This document shows positions 9,986-25,464 of a stretch of DNA of 61,926 bases, one piece after another; position 1 is the stretch's first letter; the number at the start of each line of letters is the position of its first letter. Both the position numbers and the translations under genes were made by a program. Source of the stretch: Jiangella rhizosphaerae (lineage in GTDB: Bacteria > Actinomycetota > Actinomycetes > Jiangellales > Jiangellaceae); assembly GCF_003579925.1 (NCBI RefSeq), contig NZ_QUAL01000094.1, positions 1-61,926 on the forward strand, written 5' to 3'. The notes under the pieces are model-generated. The model did not search any database and had not been told where the DNA came from. It worked only from the letters and a program-made list of their open reading frames with translations.

Positions 9986-10744
9986 TCAGCAACGGTAGCC
10001 GCCGTCGGCGAGGCCGGCCTCGCGCTCGAGCGGGTGCTCGCACGGCTTGCGCGGATCGTGCCGGATGACGTACTCCCAGATGAACCGGGTGTACCCGTAC
10101 CGCGCCCACTGTTCGGAGTGCACCCGCTCGTGCCGCAGCAGGCGGGCGAGGCTCGGCGCGCCCGATCCGGGCGGCCGCCGGCCCGACTCCACCGTCGTCC
10201 GCAGCACGTCGGCCGGGTCGTCGAACGAGCCGTTCACGAGGTAGATCTCGCCCCAGGTGGTGCCGCCGCGGGAGGCGAACCAGTCGACGGGGTTGGGGAC
10301 GGTGCGCAGCGCCCGGCTGCCGGCGACGGCCATCATGGTCCCCTCCGGAGTGGCCACGAGGGCGCCGCGTTTCACGGCGACGCCGGCGTCGCCGCGGTTC
10401 AGGCCGAACAGCCCGGTGTACGACCAGCGGTTGCGGTCGCGTCGCGCATCGGTGCGGCTGGGGCGGCCGCCGTTGAGCAGCTCGGTCAGCCGGGCCAGCT
10501 CGCGCGCCCGCCGGGCGTCGTCGATGCGGACGTAGGGCCGTTTGTCGGGACCCCGCCAGACCGTGCTGCCGGCCAGCGGTGCGAACGTCGCCGCGGTAAT
10601 TCCCTCGTCGCGGGCGACGTCGACGACCTGTTCCGGCGTGAGCCCCGACGCCAGCGTCCAGCGCACCCACTCGCGGTACCACTCGTCCGGCTCGTCGCTC
10701 AGCAGGCCGGCGCCGCGGAGCAGCCCGACGGTCGGCTCGATCAT
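9986..10744 (-). CDS. HExxH-motif protein, putative metallopeptidase
   Basis: I do not recognise a characterised relative. I start at the ATG at 10744, preceded by a strong AGGAGGAG ribosome site, giving 252 residues. The C-terminal part contains His-Glu-Arg-Val-His-Ser-Glu-Gln (residues 205-212), an HExxH zinc-site pattern, followed by Trp-Ala-Arg-Tyr-Gly-Tyr and a downstream Glu-Arg-Glu-Ala-Gly that could supply the third ligand. There is no obvious signal peptide or membrane helix. It lies alone between the str operon and the ART-like gene, reads toward the palindromic elements and has normal GC-rich codon use. A role as a peptidase or a polymorphic-toxin-type domain is inference from the motif only. 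Confidence 0.65.
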   Translation of the reverse strand: MIEPTVGLLRGAGLLSDEPDEWYREWVRWTLASGLTPEQVVDVARDEGITAATFAPLAGSTVWRGPDKRPYVRIDDARRARELARLTELLNGGRPSRTDARRDRNRWSYTGLFGLNRGDAGVAVKRGALVATPEGTMMAVAGSRALRTVPNPVDWFASRGGTTWGEIYLVNGSFDDPADVLRTTVESGRRPPGSGAPSLARLLRHERVHSEQWARYGYTRFIWEYVIRHDPRKPCEHPLEREAGLADGGYRC

Positions 10745-11668
10745 CGACTCCTCCTCGCCGGCGATGGGCCGGCAGCCCGGCTGAGTGGCCCCCGCCCGAT
10801 GGAGTATGCCCCGCCCAGCGGACGGGCGCCGCACGGTGGGGTGGGTCCCGCACAGCGGGGTTCGATCCGCCTGTCGCGTTGGAACCCTGCCCGGTCGGGA
10901 TGGAGGCTGGACCCCGCCCGGTCGGGTGGGGTCCCACCCTACGGGCGGGTACCGACAACCGCCGCCGCTTCGCGAGCGTGCGGCGCCGATCTACTGGCCC
11001 TGCTCCCACCGCGACCTCCCGGGCGAGAGCGAGTCGCACGACGGAAGGGGCTGCGGCGCTGCCGGCCGCGAGATCCCCGACAGCGGCCAACCAAGGCGGG
11101 CGGGGGCACCCCGACCCCACTGTGAGCCGACGTTGGTCGTGCCGGTGGGCAGGTCGCTGGCGTTCGCGATGGAGCCGACATCGTGCCGACCGCCACGCGC
11201 GCGGCCGTGGCCCCCTCACCGTGCCGACGAACCCTGTCGCGTGGTGCCAGCCAGGCCGGGCGCACCGGTCTTGTCGCCGTCGCCCCCCCGGTGCCGATGA
11301 CCACGAGCCGCAGGCCGCGGATGGGTGAGGGATCCGGGTAGCCAGGCCGACGCGGATCCCTCACCCATCCAGGCCGCGACGGCATCACCTGCCGACCACG
11401 ACACCGCGACGACGACGCCGCCACCGTGACCACCACACCACGACACACGCCCCACGCATTCATCGGCATCTCCAAGGCCGCAGCGTCGGCAATCTCGGCG
11501 TCGGCTAACACGCTGGCCGGGAGCGGCACGCCCGACAGCAGCCAACCCCACGCGAGCGAGGGCACCCCGACCCCACCGACCGCGGCACCCCCGAAGCAGC
11601 GGGTCCCATCAGGAAATGGAGCTCCGGTCGCTGTCACATTCGGCCTTCGGGAACGACCCATAGGAAGT
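10745..11668. other. gene-poor, repeat-rich intergenic strip
   Basis: I find no supported gene here. The part at about 10790-10950 is a run of related C/G-rich words (CCCCGCCC, GGTCGGG, GGTGGGGT) with many short inverted matches. Two related segments of about 43 bases lie at 11078-11120 and 11533-11576, and a 17-bp-stem hairpin lies at 11319-11370. The frame of the downstream ART-like gene is open from 11426, but because the second 43-base copy falls inside it I treat that part as probably untranslated. Confidence 0.5.
11319..11370. repeat. 17-bp perfect inverted repeat (hairpin)
   Basis: Arms 11319-11335 and 11354-11370 are perfect complements and flank an 18-base loop. Each arm contains GGATCC. 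No T-run follows on either strand. It could be a terminator, a transcript-stability element or part of a mobile palindrome. Nothing nearby decides between these. Confidence 0.7.
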
Positions 11669-12556
11669 GTGGTCCTCTCGTCCTCCGCGCGACCGGTACG
11701 CACCGCCACCCGCGGGCTGGCGGAGCTGTCCGGCCTGGTGCACGACGGCACCGGCGTCCTCGCCGCGTCCGTGCTGTCCCGTGTCCATCGCGCCGGCCGG
11801 TGCGCCGGCCAGGCGTTGTCACCGTCGCAGCACGACGCCGTCCGCGCCGCCGCGGTCGCCATGCAGCAGGCGCTCGCGGCCGCCGCCGAGATGCTGACGC
11901 TCGTCATCGAGTCCGCGGCCGACGACCTCGGCGCACTCCTGACGCCGGGGCCGGGGGCGAGCGACGCCCAGCAACGCGTGGCGGGCGGGCACGACCGCGG
12001 CGCCGGTGCGGCAGCGGCCACCGGTCCCCCGGGCAAGACCGAGCCGCTCACCGCGGCCCAGGCCCGCGCCATCCACCACTACACGACCATCGAGGGCGTC
12101 GAGGAGATGAACGCCTACCTGCGCCGACCGCACGACGTTCCGGCGGGGCGACAGGCCGAGCTGCGCCGGCTGGTCGACGACGCCGTGGCGGGCCTCGCGG
12201 CGCTGCCGCGGTTCACCGGCGTCGCCTATCGCGGCACCTCGCTGCCGGACCCACAGCTGCCCCGGTGGCGGCCGGGCGTCATCGTCGCCGATCGGGGGTT
12301 CGCCAGCGCGTCGGCCAGCGTGTCGGTCGCCGAGGCGTTCCGCGGCGGCGGCAACGCCCTCATCGCCATCGTCGGCCGCAGCGGCGCCGACATCCGCGCG
12401 CTGTCGTCGTTCGCGCACGAGGCCGAGGTGCTCTACCCGCCCGGCACGCGGTTCCGGGTGGTCGCCCGCTCGTGGGACGATCGGCGTGAGTGCTGGAGCT
12501 TCCTGATCGAGGAGGTGCACCCGTGCGCTTCGACCGCGACACCTACGACGGCCTGA
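11669..12556 (+). CDS. ADP-ribosyltransferase-like protein, toxin candidate
   Basis: The C-terminal third has the three marks of an R-S-E type mono-ADP-ribosyltransferase: Tyr-Arg-Gly (residues 187-189 from this start), Gly-Phe-Ala-Ser-Ala-Ser (210-215), and Glu-Ala-Glu (251-253), the E-x-E pattern of arginine-directed enzymes. The first 110 residues are Ala-rich and likely helical, followed by a Gly/Ala/Pro-rich linker; the layout resembles an export or adaptor region plus toxin domain. The start is uncertain. GTG 11669 gives 295 residues but has an AGGAAG only one base away; the frame is open to 11426, and GTG 11738 is another option. The 3' end overlaps a small acidic gene by 34 bases. The target and any secretion route are unknown. 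Confidence 0.7.
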   Translation: MVLSSSARPVRTATRGLAELSGLVHDGTGVLAASVLSRVHRAGRCAGQALSPSQHDAVRAAAVAMQQALAAAAEMLTLVIESAADDLGALLTPGPGASDAQQRVAGGHDRGAGAAAATGPPGKTEPLTAAQARAIHHYTTIEGVEEMNAYLRRPHDVPAGRQAELRRLVDDAVAGLAALPRFTGVAYRGTSLPDPQLPRWRPGVIVADRGFASASASVSVAEAFRGGGNALIAIVGRSGADIRALSSFAHEAEVLYPPGTRFRVVARSWDDRRECWSFLIEEVHPCASTATPTTA

Positions 12557-12711
12557 GCGACGAGGACAAGGCCCTGTACCTGCAGGCGGTCCGCGACGCC
12601 CAGCAGGACGTGCCGCCGCCGGGCGAGATCGCGCCGCAGAAGGGCGCGAACCAGGAGGGCTTCGAGGTCGTCGACGACACCGGCGCCGACGAGCCCCGGC
12701 CCGGAGAATGA
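12523..12711 (+). CDS. small acidic protein, possible immunity partner
   Basis: This 62-residue product is rich in Asp and Glu and contains Asp-Gly-Leu-Ser-Asp-Glu-Asp-Lys-Ala-Leu-Tyr-Leu in a predicted helix, with a disordered Pro/Glu-rich C-terminus. GTG 12523 has a GGAGG site seven bases upstream (12511-12515) within the end of the ART-like gene, which it overlaps by 34 bases in another frame. The coupling, size and charge fit an antitoxin or immunity protein, but I recognise no family, so the role is inferred from position. Confidence 0.6.
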   Translation: MRFDRDTYDGLSDEDKALYLQAVRDAQQDVPPPGEIAPQKGANQEGFEVVDDTGADEPRPGE

Positions 12712-12751
12712 CGACGGCGCCGCCACCCGCGAAGGGTGACGGCGCCGTCGT
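12711..12751. terminator. bidirectional terminator between the small acidic gene and rpoC
   Basis: An 11-bp perfect stem (12711-12721 with 12741-12751) encloses a smaller CACCC/GGGTG stem. It lies between two convergent genes, directly after the plus-strand gene and 18 bases past the rpoC stop, so it can serve both directions. Confidence 0.75.
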
Positions 12752-12769
12752 TCAGGGACGCCGGACTCG

Positions 12770-16681
<3,912 letters not shown>

Positions 16682-16769
16682 GTGTGTCCTTCTCTCGCTC
16701 AGATGTATCAGGTCTGTGGTGGCCGGCGGAAATGGGAGGCCGGCTCAGCGGACCGGCCTCCCACCACCG

Positions 16770-20237
<3,468 letters not shown>

Positions 20238-20326
20238 CAGGGGTCCTTCCGAGGGCACACGGTCGGAATGCACGCGCAGTCCTCAACCCAAGCGGGCAGC
20301 ATCGGCGAAGGGCAGCGCAAAGCTGC

Positions 20327-20356
20327 AGTCTAACCCAATGGGCACACTGCTGTCGA
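20327..20356 (-). promoter_or_regulatory. predicted rpoB promoter
   Basis: On the minus strand there is a -35 box TCGACA (20351-20356), an 18-base spacer and a -10 box TAGACT (20327-20332). The start would be near 20320, giving a leader of about 80 bases. A TTGACG further upstream (near 20440 on the plus-strand scale) might mark a second, weaker promoter. Confidence 0.6.
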
Positions 20357-20744
20357 GTGGTCAGCCACTCCGCGCTTCCTTCTGTCTCGCATCCCCCACC
20401 CCGCTGCCAGATCAGCATCTCGTCAGGAGGTCGCCCTCGTCAAGCACCGACGCCCCCCATATTGCCGATTTGGCACCGTAATTGCGGCATTCACCGTGCT
20501 CAGGCGCTCATCGATGACTCATCCGAACGTACGATCCACTGGCGCGCCGGGGGTCTCGGGCGGGTGGGGGCGGCGGTTCCGGCGCGCCGGTGGCGCCTTG
20601 CGCGGCGGCCGAGATTTCGCTGTGGGCGAACAGGTTGGCGCCTCGTCCCACGTCCCGGACGGCGTCCGCGGCCCGGCCGGCTGCGGGTCGGGCAAACCAC
20701 CGGACCATCGGTCCCCCGTCATCGATGTGCGGTGCCCGGTCCGC

Positions 20745-20820
20745 CATCACGAGGATTCCCCGAGCGTCGGCACGAACGCAGGCGTAGTGCGACACGTGAT
20801 CTCGTGGTGAACGTGATCGA
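20745..20820. repeat. dispersed palindromic repeat, copy B
   Basis: 76 bp open with CATCACGAGGATTCCCCGAG and close with GTGAACGTGATC. They align along almost their whole length with 51639-51716 and with the reverse complement of 50876-50952. An imperfect CACGTGATCTCGTG core marks the inner hairpin. The copy lies between the rplL terminator and the rpoB promoter. Confidence 0.75.
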
Positions 20821-20878
20821 TCGCGGCGTGCTGTCACCGACCCGTCACCGATCCGGGCCGCGGCCCCACCCATGCGAA

Positions 20879-20914
20879 CGGGCCCGGCACCCCCGCGAAG
20901 GGGTACCGGGCCCG
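20879..20914 (-). terminator. stem-loop terminator of rplJ-rplL
   Basis: A 15-bp stem with one mismatch (20879-20893 with 20900-20914) closes a six-base loop 23 bases after the rplL stop. It is strongly GC-rich without a long T-run, as expected in this kind of genome. Confidence 0.8.
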
Positions 20915-20936
20915 GACGAGCCAGTGGGTCAGTGAC

Positions 20937-21329
20937 TCACTTGACGGAGACAGTGGCGCCGGCGGCCTCGAGGGCCTCCTTGGCCTTGTCGGCGGTCTCC
21001 TTGTTGACCTTCTCGAGCAGCGGCTTCGGCGCGGCCTCGACGAGGTCCTTGGCCTCCTTGAGGCCGAGCGACGTCAGGCCGCGGACCTCCTTGATGACCT
21101 GGATCTTCTTGTCGCCGGCCGACTCGAGGATGACGTCGAACTCGTCCTTCTCCTCCTCGGCCGGGGCGGCGCCACCGGGGGCAGCGGCACCCGGAGCGGC
21201 GGCGACGGCGACCGGGGCGGCCGCGGTGACCTCGAAGGTCTCCTCGAACTTCTTCACGAACTCGGAGAGCTCGATGAGGGTCATCTCCTTGAACGCGTCG
21301 AGGAGCTCCTCGGTGTTGAGCTTCGCCAT
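20937..21329 (-). CDS. rplL: 50S ribosomal protein L7/L12
   Basis: L7/L12 forms the flexible stalk that recruits translation GTPases. The 130-residue product has the N-terminal dimerisation helices ([10 protein letters not shown]), an Ala/Gly/Pro-rich hinge near residues 38-57, and the C-terminal factor-binding domain with Lys-Ile-Gln-Val-Ile-Lys-Glu-Val-Arg and Gly-Leu-Lys-Glu-Ala-Lys. It follows rplJ after 80 bases and ends before a strong terminator. Identity is certain. Confidence 0.98.
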   Translation of the reverse strand: MAKLNTEELLDAFKEMTLIELSEFVKKFEETFEVTAAAPVAVAAAPGAAAPGGAAPAEEEKDEFDVILESAGDKKIQVIKEVRGLTSLGLKEAKDLVEAAPKPLLEKVNKETADKAKEALEAAGATVSVK

Positions 21330-21409
21330 GGTGGCGGGTTTCCTTTCTGTGGTCGGCTGAATGCCGGGTTGTCGTACGGGCTCGGGGCCGTTGGACGACC
21401 CCCGGGCGT

Positions 21410-22072
21410 TCAGCCCTCGTTCTGCTCCGTCGTCTCGGCCGCGTCGGCGGCCTCGGCGGCGGGTGCCTCGTCGGCGGCCGCCTCAGCAGCGGGCGCCTCC
21501 TCGGCCGGCGCCTCGACGGCGGCCGGCGTGCCGGCGCCTCCGGCGAGGATGCTCGGGTCCTCTTCGGCCTTCTGCCGCAGCGCCTCGACGACGCGAGCGG
21601 TCTGGGCCAGCGGAGCGTTGAACAGCGACACCGCGTTCTGCAGCGACGCCTTCATCGCACCGGCCAGCTTGGCCAGCAGGACCTCGCGCGACTCGAGGTC
21701 GGCGAGCTTGGTGATCTCCTCGCCGGTGAGCGGCGCGCCGTCGAGCAGGCCACCCTTCACCACGAGGACGGGGTTCGCCTTGGCGAAGTCACGCAGGCCC
21801 TTCGCGGCCTCGACCGGGTCGCCCTTGACGAAGGCGATGGCCGACGGGCCGGACAGGTAGTCGTCGAGCCCCGAGATCCCGGCTTCCTTCGCCGCGATCT
21901 TGGTCAGCGTGTTCTTCACCACGGCGTAGGACGCGTTCCCACCGAGCGACCGACGCAGATCCGTCAGCTGCTTGACGGTGAGGCCGCGGTACTCGGTCAG
22001 CACGACCGCGTTGCTGGCACGGAACTCGTCCGCGAGCTCGGCGACCGCGGCTGCCTTGTCAGGCCTCGCCAT
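21410..22072 (-). CDS. rplJ: 50S ribosomal protein L10 with acidic Ala-rich tail
   Basis: L10 anchors L12 dimers to 23S rRNA and, with L12, represses its own mRNA in several bacteria. The first 175 residues are a normal L10, including Tyr-Arg-Gly-Leu-Thr-Val and Lys-Asn-Thr-Leu near the N-terminus and the C-terminal L12-binding helix. About 45 extra residues follow, made almost only of Ala, Glu, Pro, Asp and Thr. Such tails occur in some actinobacteria, but this one is long. The gene is preceded by an L10-type leader and its own promoter. Confidence 0.97.
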   Translation of the reverse strand: MARPDKAAAVAELADEFRASNAVVLTEYRGLTVKQLTDLRRSLGGNASYAVVKNTLTKIAAKEAGISGLDDYLSGPSAIAFVKGDPVEAAKGLRDFAKANPVLVVKGGLLDGAPLTGEEITKLADLESREVLLAKLAGAMKASLQNAVSLFNAPLAQTARVVEALRQKAEEDPSILAGGAGTPAAVEAPAEEAPAAEAAADEAPAAEAADAAETTEQNEG

Positions 22073-22084
22073 GGGGCTCCTTCT

Positions 22085-22268
22085 CCAGATGGTGGTGCCG
22101 GTGGAGACCCGCAGACATGAAGAACGCCCCGGCGCAGGCGCGGGGCGACAGGAACCGGCGGCAGCGGCCGACGGCAGAACCTTCGTCTCTCACCTGCGCG
22201 GGCCGCCCACATCGCTGCGGGGCCTTCGTCACGATCGGCGGGCGATCGTGAGACCGGCGGTCTTTGGC
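22085..22268 (-). promoter_or_regulatory. L10(L12) autoregulatory mRNA leader
   Basis: The transcribed region before rplJ contains the GCAGGTGAGAGACGAAGG stretch that resembles the kink-turn region of L10 leaders. Nearer the gene is a GC-rich hairpin (22125-22147) followed on the transcript strand by TTCTT, which looks like a terminator or attenuator. The known mechanism in the family is L10-L12 binding that blocks expression of rplJ-rplL. A covariance search would confirm the exact limits. Confidence 0.6.
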
Positions 22269-22275
22269 AGCGTCA

Positions 22276-22305
22276 ATGGTACGGGCACCGGGCCGCCGGC
22301 GCCAA
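22276..22305 (-). promoter_or_regulatory. predicted rplJ-rplL promoter
   Basis: On the minus strand there is a -35 box TTGGCG (22300-22305), an 18-base spacer and a -10 box TACCAT (22276-22281). It starts immediately after the stop codon of the hydrolase gene and would initiate near 22268, leaving a leader of about 195 bases. Confidence 0.55.
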
Positions 22306-22306
22306 A

Positions 22307-24061
22307 TCAGCCGAACGGGCCGGTCTTCTGGTCCTGGAACGAGTGCACCATGTCGCGCAGCTCCTCGGTGCGCTCGGCCGGCCAGTCGGCGGGCGGCGCG
22401 ACCGCGAGCCAGGCGTCGACGAGCTCGCCGCCGTAGTTGTGCCCGTGACCGGCGGGGACCGTCGCCGACAGCGCCATGTCCGCGGTGACCTGCCAGAACG
22501 TCACGAACGGGTACCAGTCGAGGTTGGGCAGGACGTCGGGGCCGTGCTCTTCGTCGATCCACTCGGGCCGCTCGAACATGAGGTCCCACGACCACAGCGT
22601 CACGGGGTCGGAGGCGTGCTGGAGGAACAGCACCGGCGGTCCGTCCTCGAACTCCAGGTCCATCGGCTCCTGCCAGCCGCCCCAGAACTTCACCTCACGT
22701 CCGCCGTCGACCACCGGCAGGCGGGCCGGCGAGCCGGGGTCACGCCGCTCGGTCAGCTCGGTGCGCAGCGAGTGCCGGCTGGGCGAGCCGACCCACAGCG
22801 CGCCGTCGACCTTCGAGCGCAGGTCGTCCAGCGAGTCGAAGGCGGACGCGCTGCCCATCGCGCCGAGGCTCTCGCCGTAGACGATGAGCTTGGGGCGCTG
22901 CGACGGCGGACGCTCCAGCCAGGCCTCGTGGACGGCTTCGAACAGCGCCTGGCCGGCGAGGCGCACCTGCTCCTGGTCGGCGACGAAGGAGATCCAGCTG
23001 GGCAGGTAGGAGTACTGCATGGCGACGATCGCGGAGTCGCCGTTGTACAGGTACTCCAGCGCGTCGGCGGCGGCGCCGTCGACCCAGCCGGTGCCGGTCG
23101 TCGTCACCACGACGAGGACCTGACGGTCGAACCCGCCGGCCCGCTCCAGCTCGCGCACGGCCAGCGACGCCAGCCCGGCCGGCGTCTCGGCGGAGTCCAT
23201 GCCGACGTAGGCGCGGACGGGGTCGCGCGCGGGCCGCCCGCTGAACGCCGTCAGCTCGTCGACGGTCGGGCCCGACGACACGAACTCGCGGCCCTTGCGC
23301 CCCAGCGAGTCCCACGTCACCAGCGAGCCGGGGCCGCCGGAGTGGGTGACGGAGCGGGGCGCGTTGTTGCCGGCCTCGGTCTCCATGTTGACCGCGGCGA
23401 ACGCGTCGTTGGCCACGCCCAGCAGCCACGGGTACAGCAGGCCGGTCCACGACCAGAACGTCAGCCCGCCGACGCACAGCACGGACGCGACCAGCGCCAC
23501 GGCCGGCGGCACCCAGCGGGCGAAGAACCGGCGCAGCCGCCGCGACGCACCGCGCAGCAGCCGGGCCAGTGCGAGGAACACGACGAAGACGGCGCCGGCG
23601 ACGAGCAGGATCAGCAGGTAGTGGTTGGGTCCCGGGCTGTCGACGTCCATCAGGGCGCGCAGCTCGGTCTGCCAGGCGGCGTTGTCGGCCAGGTACCACG
23701 CGGCCGCCACCGACGCCGTCCCGGCCAGGCCCCACCAGGCGATCAGCCGGGTCCGTCGCGACGGCGTGAGCAGGTCGGGCCGCACCCGGCGCACGATCAG
23801 CCGCACCATCCACGCGATCAGCACGCCGAGGGCGTAGCCGATGGTCGCCGTCAGGCCGCTCACCAGCGCCTGATAGATCCACGTGCGGGGCAGCAGGGTC
23901 GGCGTCAGCGACCAGCAGAAGAAGCAGGCGGCGCCGATCAGGCCGCCGTAGTCGGGGCGCAGCCAGAGGAGGAACCGGCCGAGCACCGGGATCTCGCGCA
24001 CCGACGGCAGGCCGCGGCGGGCGGACGCGCCGCGGTCCAGCAGCTGCGTCACCGGCACCAC
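22307..24061 (-). CDS. membrane-anchored alpha/beta hydrolase family protein
   Basis: The 584-residue product matches the two-part architecture of the Abhydrolase_9 family (Pfam names recalled, not searched). The N-terminal half has four or five hydrophobic helices, starting around Gly-Leu-Ile-Gly-Ala-Ala-Cys-Phe-Phe and including runs near residues 75-90, 110-125 and 150-170. The second half is a soluble hydrolase domain with the nucleophile elbow Tyr-Gly-Glu-Ser-Leu-Gly-Ala and a late His in Gly-His-Gly-His-Asn-Tyr. The substrate is unknown; an esterase or lipid-related role outside the membrane is a guess. It sits between the rplK-rplA terminator and the rplJ promoter. Two GTG codons in a row make the exact start uncertain by one codon. 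Confidence 0.8.
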   Translation of the reverse strand: MVPVTQLLDRGASARRGLPSVREIPVLGRFLLWLRPDYGGLIGAACFFCWSLTPTLLPRTWIYQALVSGLTATIGYALGVLIAWMVRLIVRRVRPDLLTPSRRTRLIAWWGLAGTASVAAAWYLADNAAWQTELRALMDVDSPGPNHYLLILLVAGAVFVVFLALARLLRGASRRLRRFFARWVPPAVALVASVLCVGGLTFWSWTGLLYPWLLGVANDAFAAVNMETEAGNNAPRSVTHSGGPGSLVTWDSLGRKGREFVSSGPTVDELTAFSGRPARDPVRAYVGMDSAETPAGLASLAVRELERAGGFDRQVLVVVTTTGTGWVDGAAADALEYLYNGDSAIVAMQYSYLPSWISFVADQEQVRLAGQALFEAVHEAWLERPPSQRPKLIVYGESLGAMGSASAFDSLDDLRSKVDGALWVGSPSRHSLRTELTERRDPGSPARLPVVDGGREVKFWGGWQEPMDLEFEDGPPVLFLQHASDPVTLWSWDLMFERPEWIDEEHGPDVLPNLDWYPFVTFWQVTADMALSATVPAGHGHNYGGELVDAWLAVAPPADWPAERTEELRDMVHSFQDQKTGPFG

Positions 24062-24093
24062 GTCCTGACGGCGGCGTGAAGGGCATGAGAACG

Positions 24094-24131
24094 CGACCGC
24101 CGCGAGCCATCGGACTGGTTCGCGGCGGTCG
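24094..24131 (-). terminator. stem-loop terminator of rplK-rplA
   Basis: A perfect 12-bp stem (24094-24105 with 24120-24131) encloses a 14-base loop that can form an extra CCA/TGG pairing. It lies 41 bases past the rplA stop. Confidence 0.75.
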
Positions 24132-24171
24132 GCGGGCGGTGAGCCGTCAGCAACGCCTCACCGGTTCGAAC

Positions 24172-24882
24172 TCATGCGTCGGCGGTCTCCGTCACCCGCA
24201 CCTTGGTGGGGTCGAGCGGGATGCTCGGGCCCATGGTGGTGGTGAGCGTCGCCTTGCGGATGTAGCGGCCCTTCGAGGCCGACGGCTTGAGGCGGTTGAC
24301 CTCGTCGAGGGCGGCCGCGTAGTTCTCGGCCAGCGCCTGCTCGGTGAACGACGTCTTGCCGATGATGAAGTGGAGGTTCGCGTGCCGGTCGACCCGGAAC
24401 TCGATCTTGCCGCCCTTGATGTCGGAGACGGCCTTCTCGACGTCCATGGTGACGGTGCCGGTCTTCGGGTTCGGCATCAGGCCGCGCGGGCCGAGCACCC
24501 GGCCCAGCCGGCCGACCTTGCCCATGAGGTCGGGCGTCGCGACGACCGCGTCGAAGTCGAGCCGGCCGCCCTGGACCTCCTCGACCAGCTCGTCGCCGCC
24601 GACGATGTCGGCGCCCGCCGCCTTGGCCTCCTCAGCCTTCGGACCGACGGCGAAGACCAGGACCCGGGCGGTCTTGCCGGTGCCGTGCGGGAGGTTGACG
24701 GTGCCACGGACCATCTGGTCGGCCTTGCGGGGGTCGACACCCAGCCGCAGCGCGACCTCGACGGTCGAGTCGTACTTGGTGGTGGACGTCTCGCGGGCGA
24801 GCCGGACGGCCTCGAGCGGGTTGTACAGGCGGTCGCGGTCGATCTTCTCGGCCGCGGCGCGGTAGGACTTGCTGCGCTTCAT
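24172..24882 (-). CDS. rplA: 50S ribosomal protein L1
   Basis: L1 forms the mobile stalk that helps release E-site tRNA, and in many bacteria represses the L11-L1 mRNA. The 236-residue product contains the diagnostic [19 protein letters not shown] stretch and the Thr-Thr-Thr-Met-Gly-Pro-Ser segment near the C-terminus. It lies 85 bases after rplK; that gap holds a CCGGCCGG palindrome but no clear separate promoter. Confidence 0.98.
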   Translation of the reverse strand: MKRSKSYRAAAEKIDRDRLYNPLEAVRLARETSTTKYDSTVEVALRLGVDPRKADQMVRGTVNLPHGTGKTARVLVFAVGPKAEEAKAAGADIVGGDELVEEVQGGRLDFDAVVATPDLMGKVGRLGRVLGPRGLMPNPKTGTVTMDVEKAVSDIKGGKIEFRVDRHANLHFIIGKTSFTEQALAENYAAALDEVNRLKPSASKGRYIRKATLTTTMGPSIPLDPTKVRVTETADA

Positions 24883-24967
24883 GTCATCTCCTCGTGGATC
24901 TGGGAGTCGTGGTGCGGGCCCAGCGCTGGGACCCTCCCACTGGCCGGCCGGTCAGCCCGGCCGGGGT

Positions 24968-25399
24968 TCACTCGGCGACCGTGACGCCCATCTGCCGGGC
25001 GGTGCCCGCGATGATCTTCTCGGCGGCCTCGATGTCGTTGGCGTTGAGGTCGGGCATCTTCTGCTCGGCGATGGCCCGCAGCTGCTCGCGGCTGATCGAC
25101 GCGACCTTGGTGCGGTGCGGCTCGCCGGAGCCCTTCTCCACACCCGCGGCCTTGAGGATCAGCTTGGCGGCCGGCGGCGTCTTCGTGACGAAGGTGAAGG
25201 TACGGTCCTCGTAGACCGTGATCTCCACCGGGATCACGTTGCCGCGCTGCGACTCGGTGGCCGCGTTGTAGGCCTTGCAGAACTCCATGATGTTGACGCC
25301 GTGCTGGCCCAGCGCGGGGCCGACCGGCGGTGCGGGGGTCGCCTGGCCGGCCTGGATCTGGAGCTTGATCAGGCCTGCGACCTTCTTCTTCGCTGGCAT
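24968..25399 (-). CDS. rplK: 50S ribosomal protein L11
   Basis: L11 with 23S rRNA makes the GTPase centre; it is needed for stringent-factor sensing and is the site of thiostrepton action. The ATG at 25399 gives the usual 143 residues, starting [13 protein letters not shown]. The Pro-rich N-terminal face ([10 protein letters not shown]) is intact, so no ribosomal-protein thiopeptide resistance is suggested. The gene lies 65 bases after nusG. Confidence 0.98.
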   Translation of the reverse strand: MPAKKKVAGLIKLQIQAGQATPAPPVGPALGQHGVNIMEFCKAYNAATESQRGNVIPVEITVYEDRTFTFVTKTPPAAKLILKAAGVEKGSGEPHRTKVASISREQLRAIAEQKMPDLNANDIEAAEKIIAGTARQMGVTVAE

Positions 25400-25464
25400 T
25401 CCTCGGGTCCTTGTCGTGATGGTGATGCTGTCCCATGCGCACCGGACGGCGCGCGCGGGGACCG

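Noticed and set aside
11426..11668. Upstream extension of the ART-like gene to the GTG at 11426
   Set aside because: There is no ribosome site, and a non-coding repeated segment (11533-11576) lies within it, so I did not extend the gene. It remains possible.
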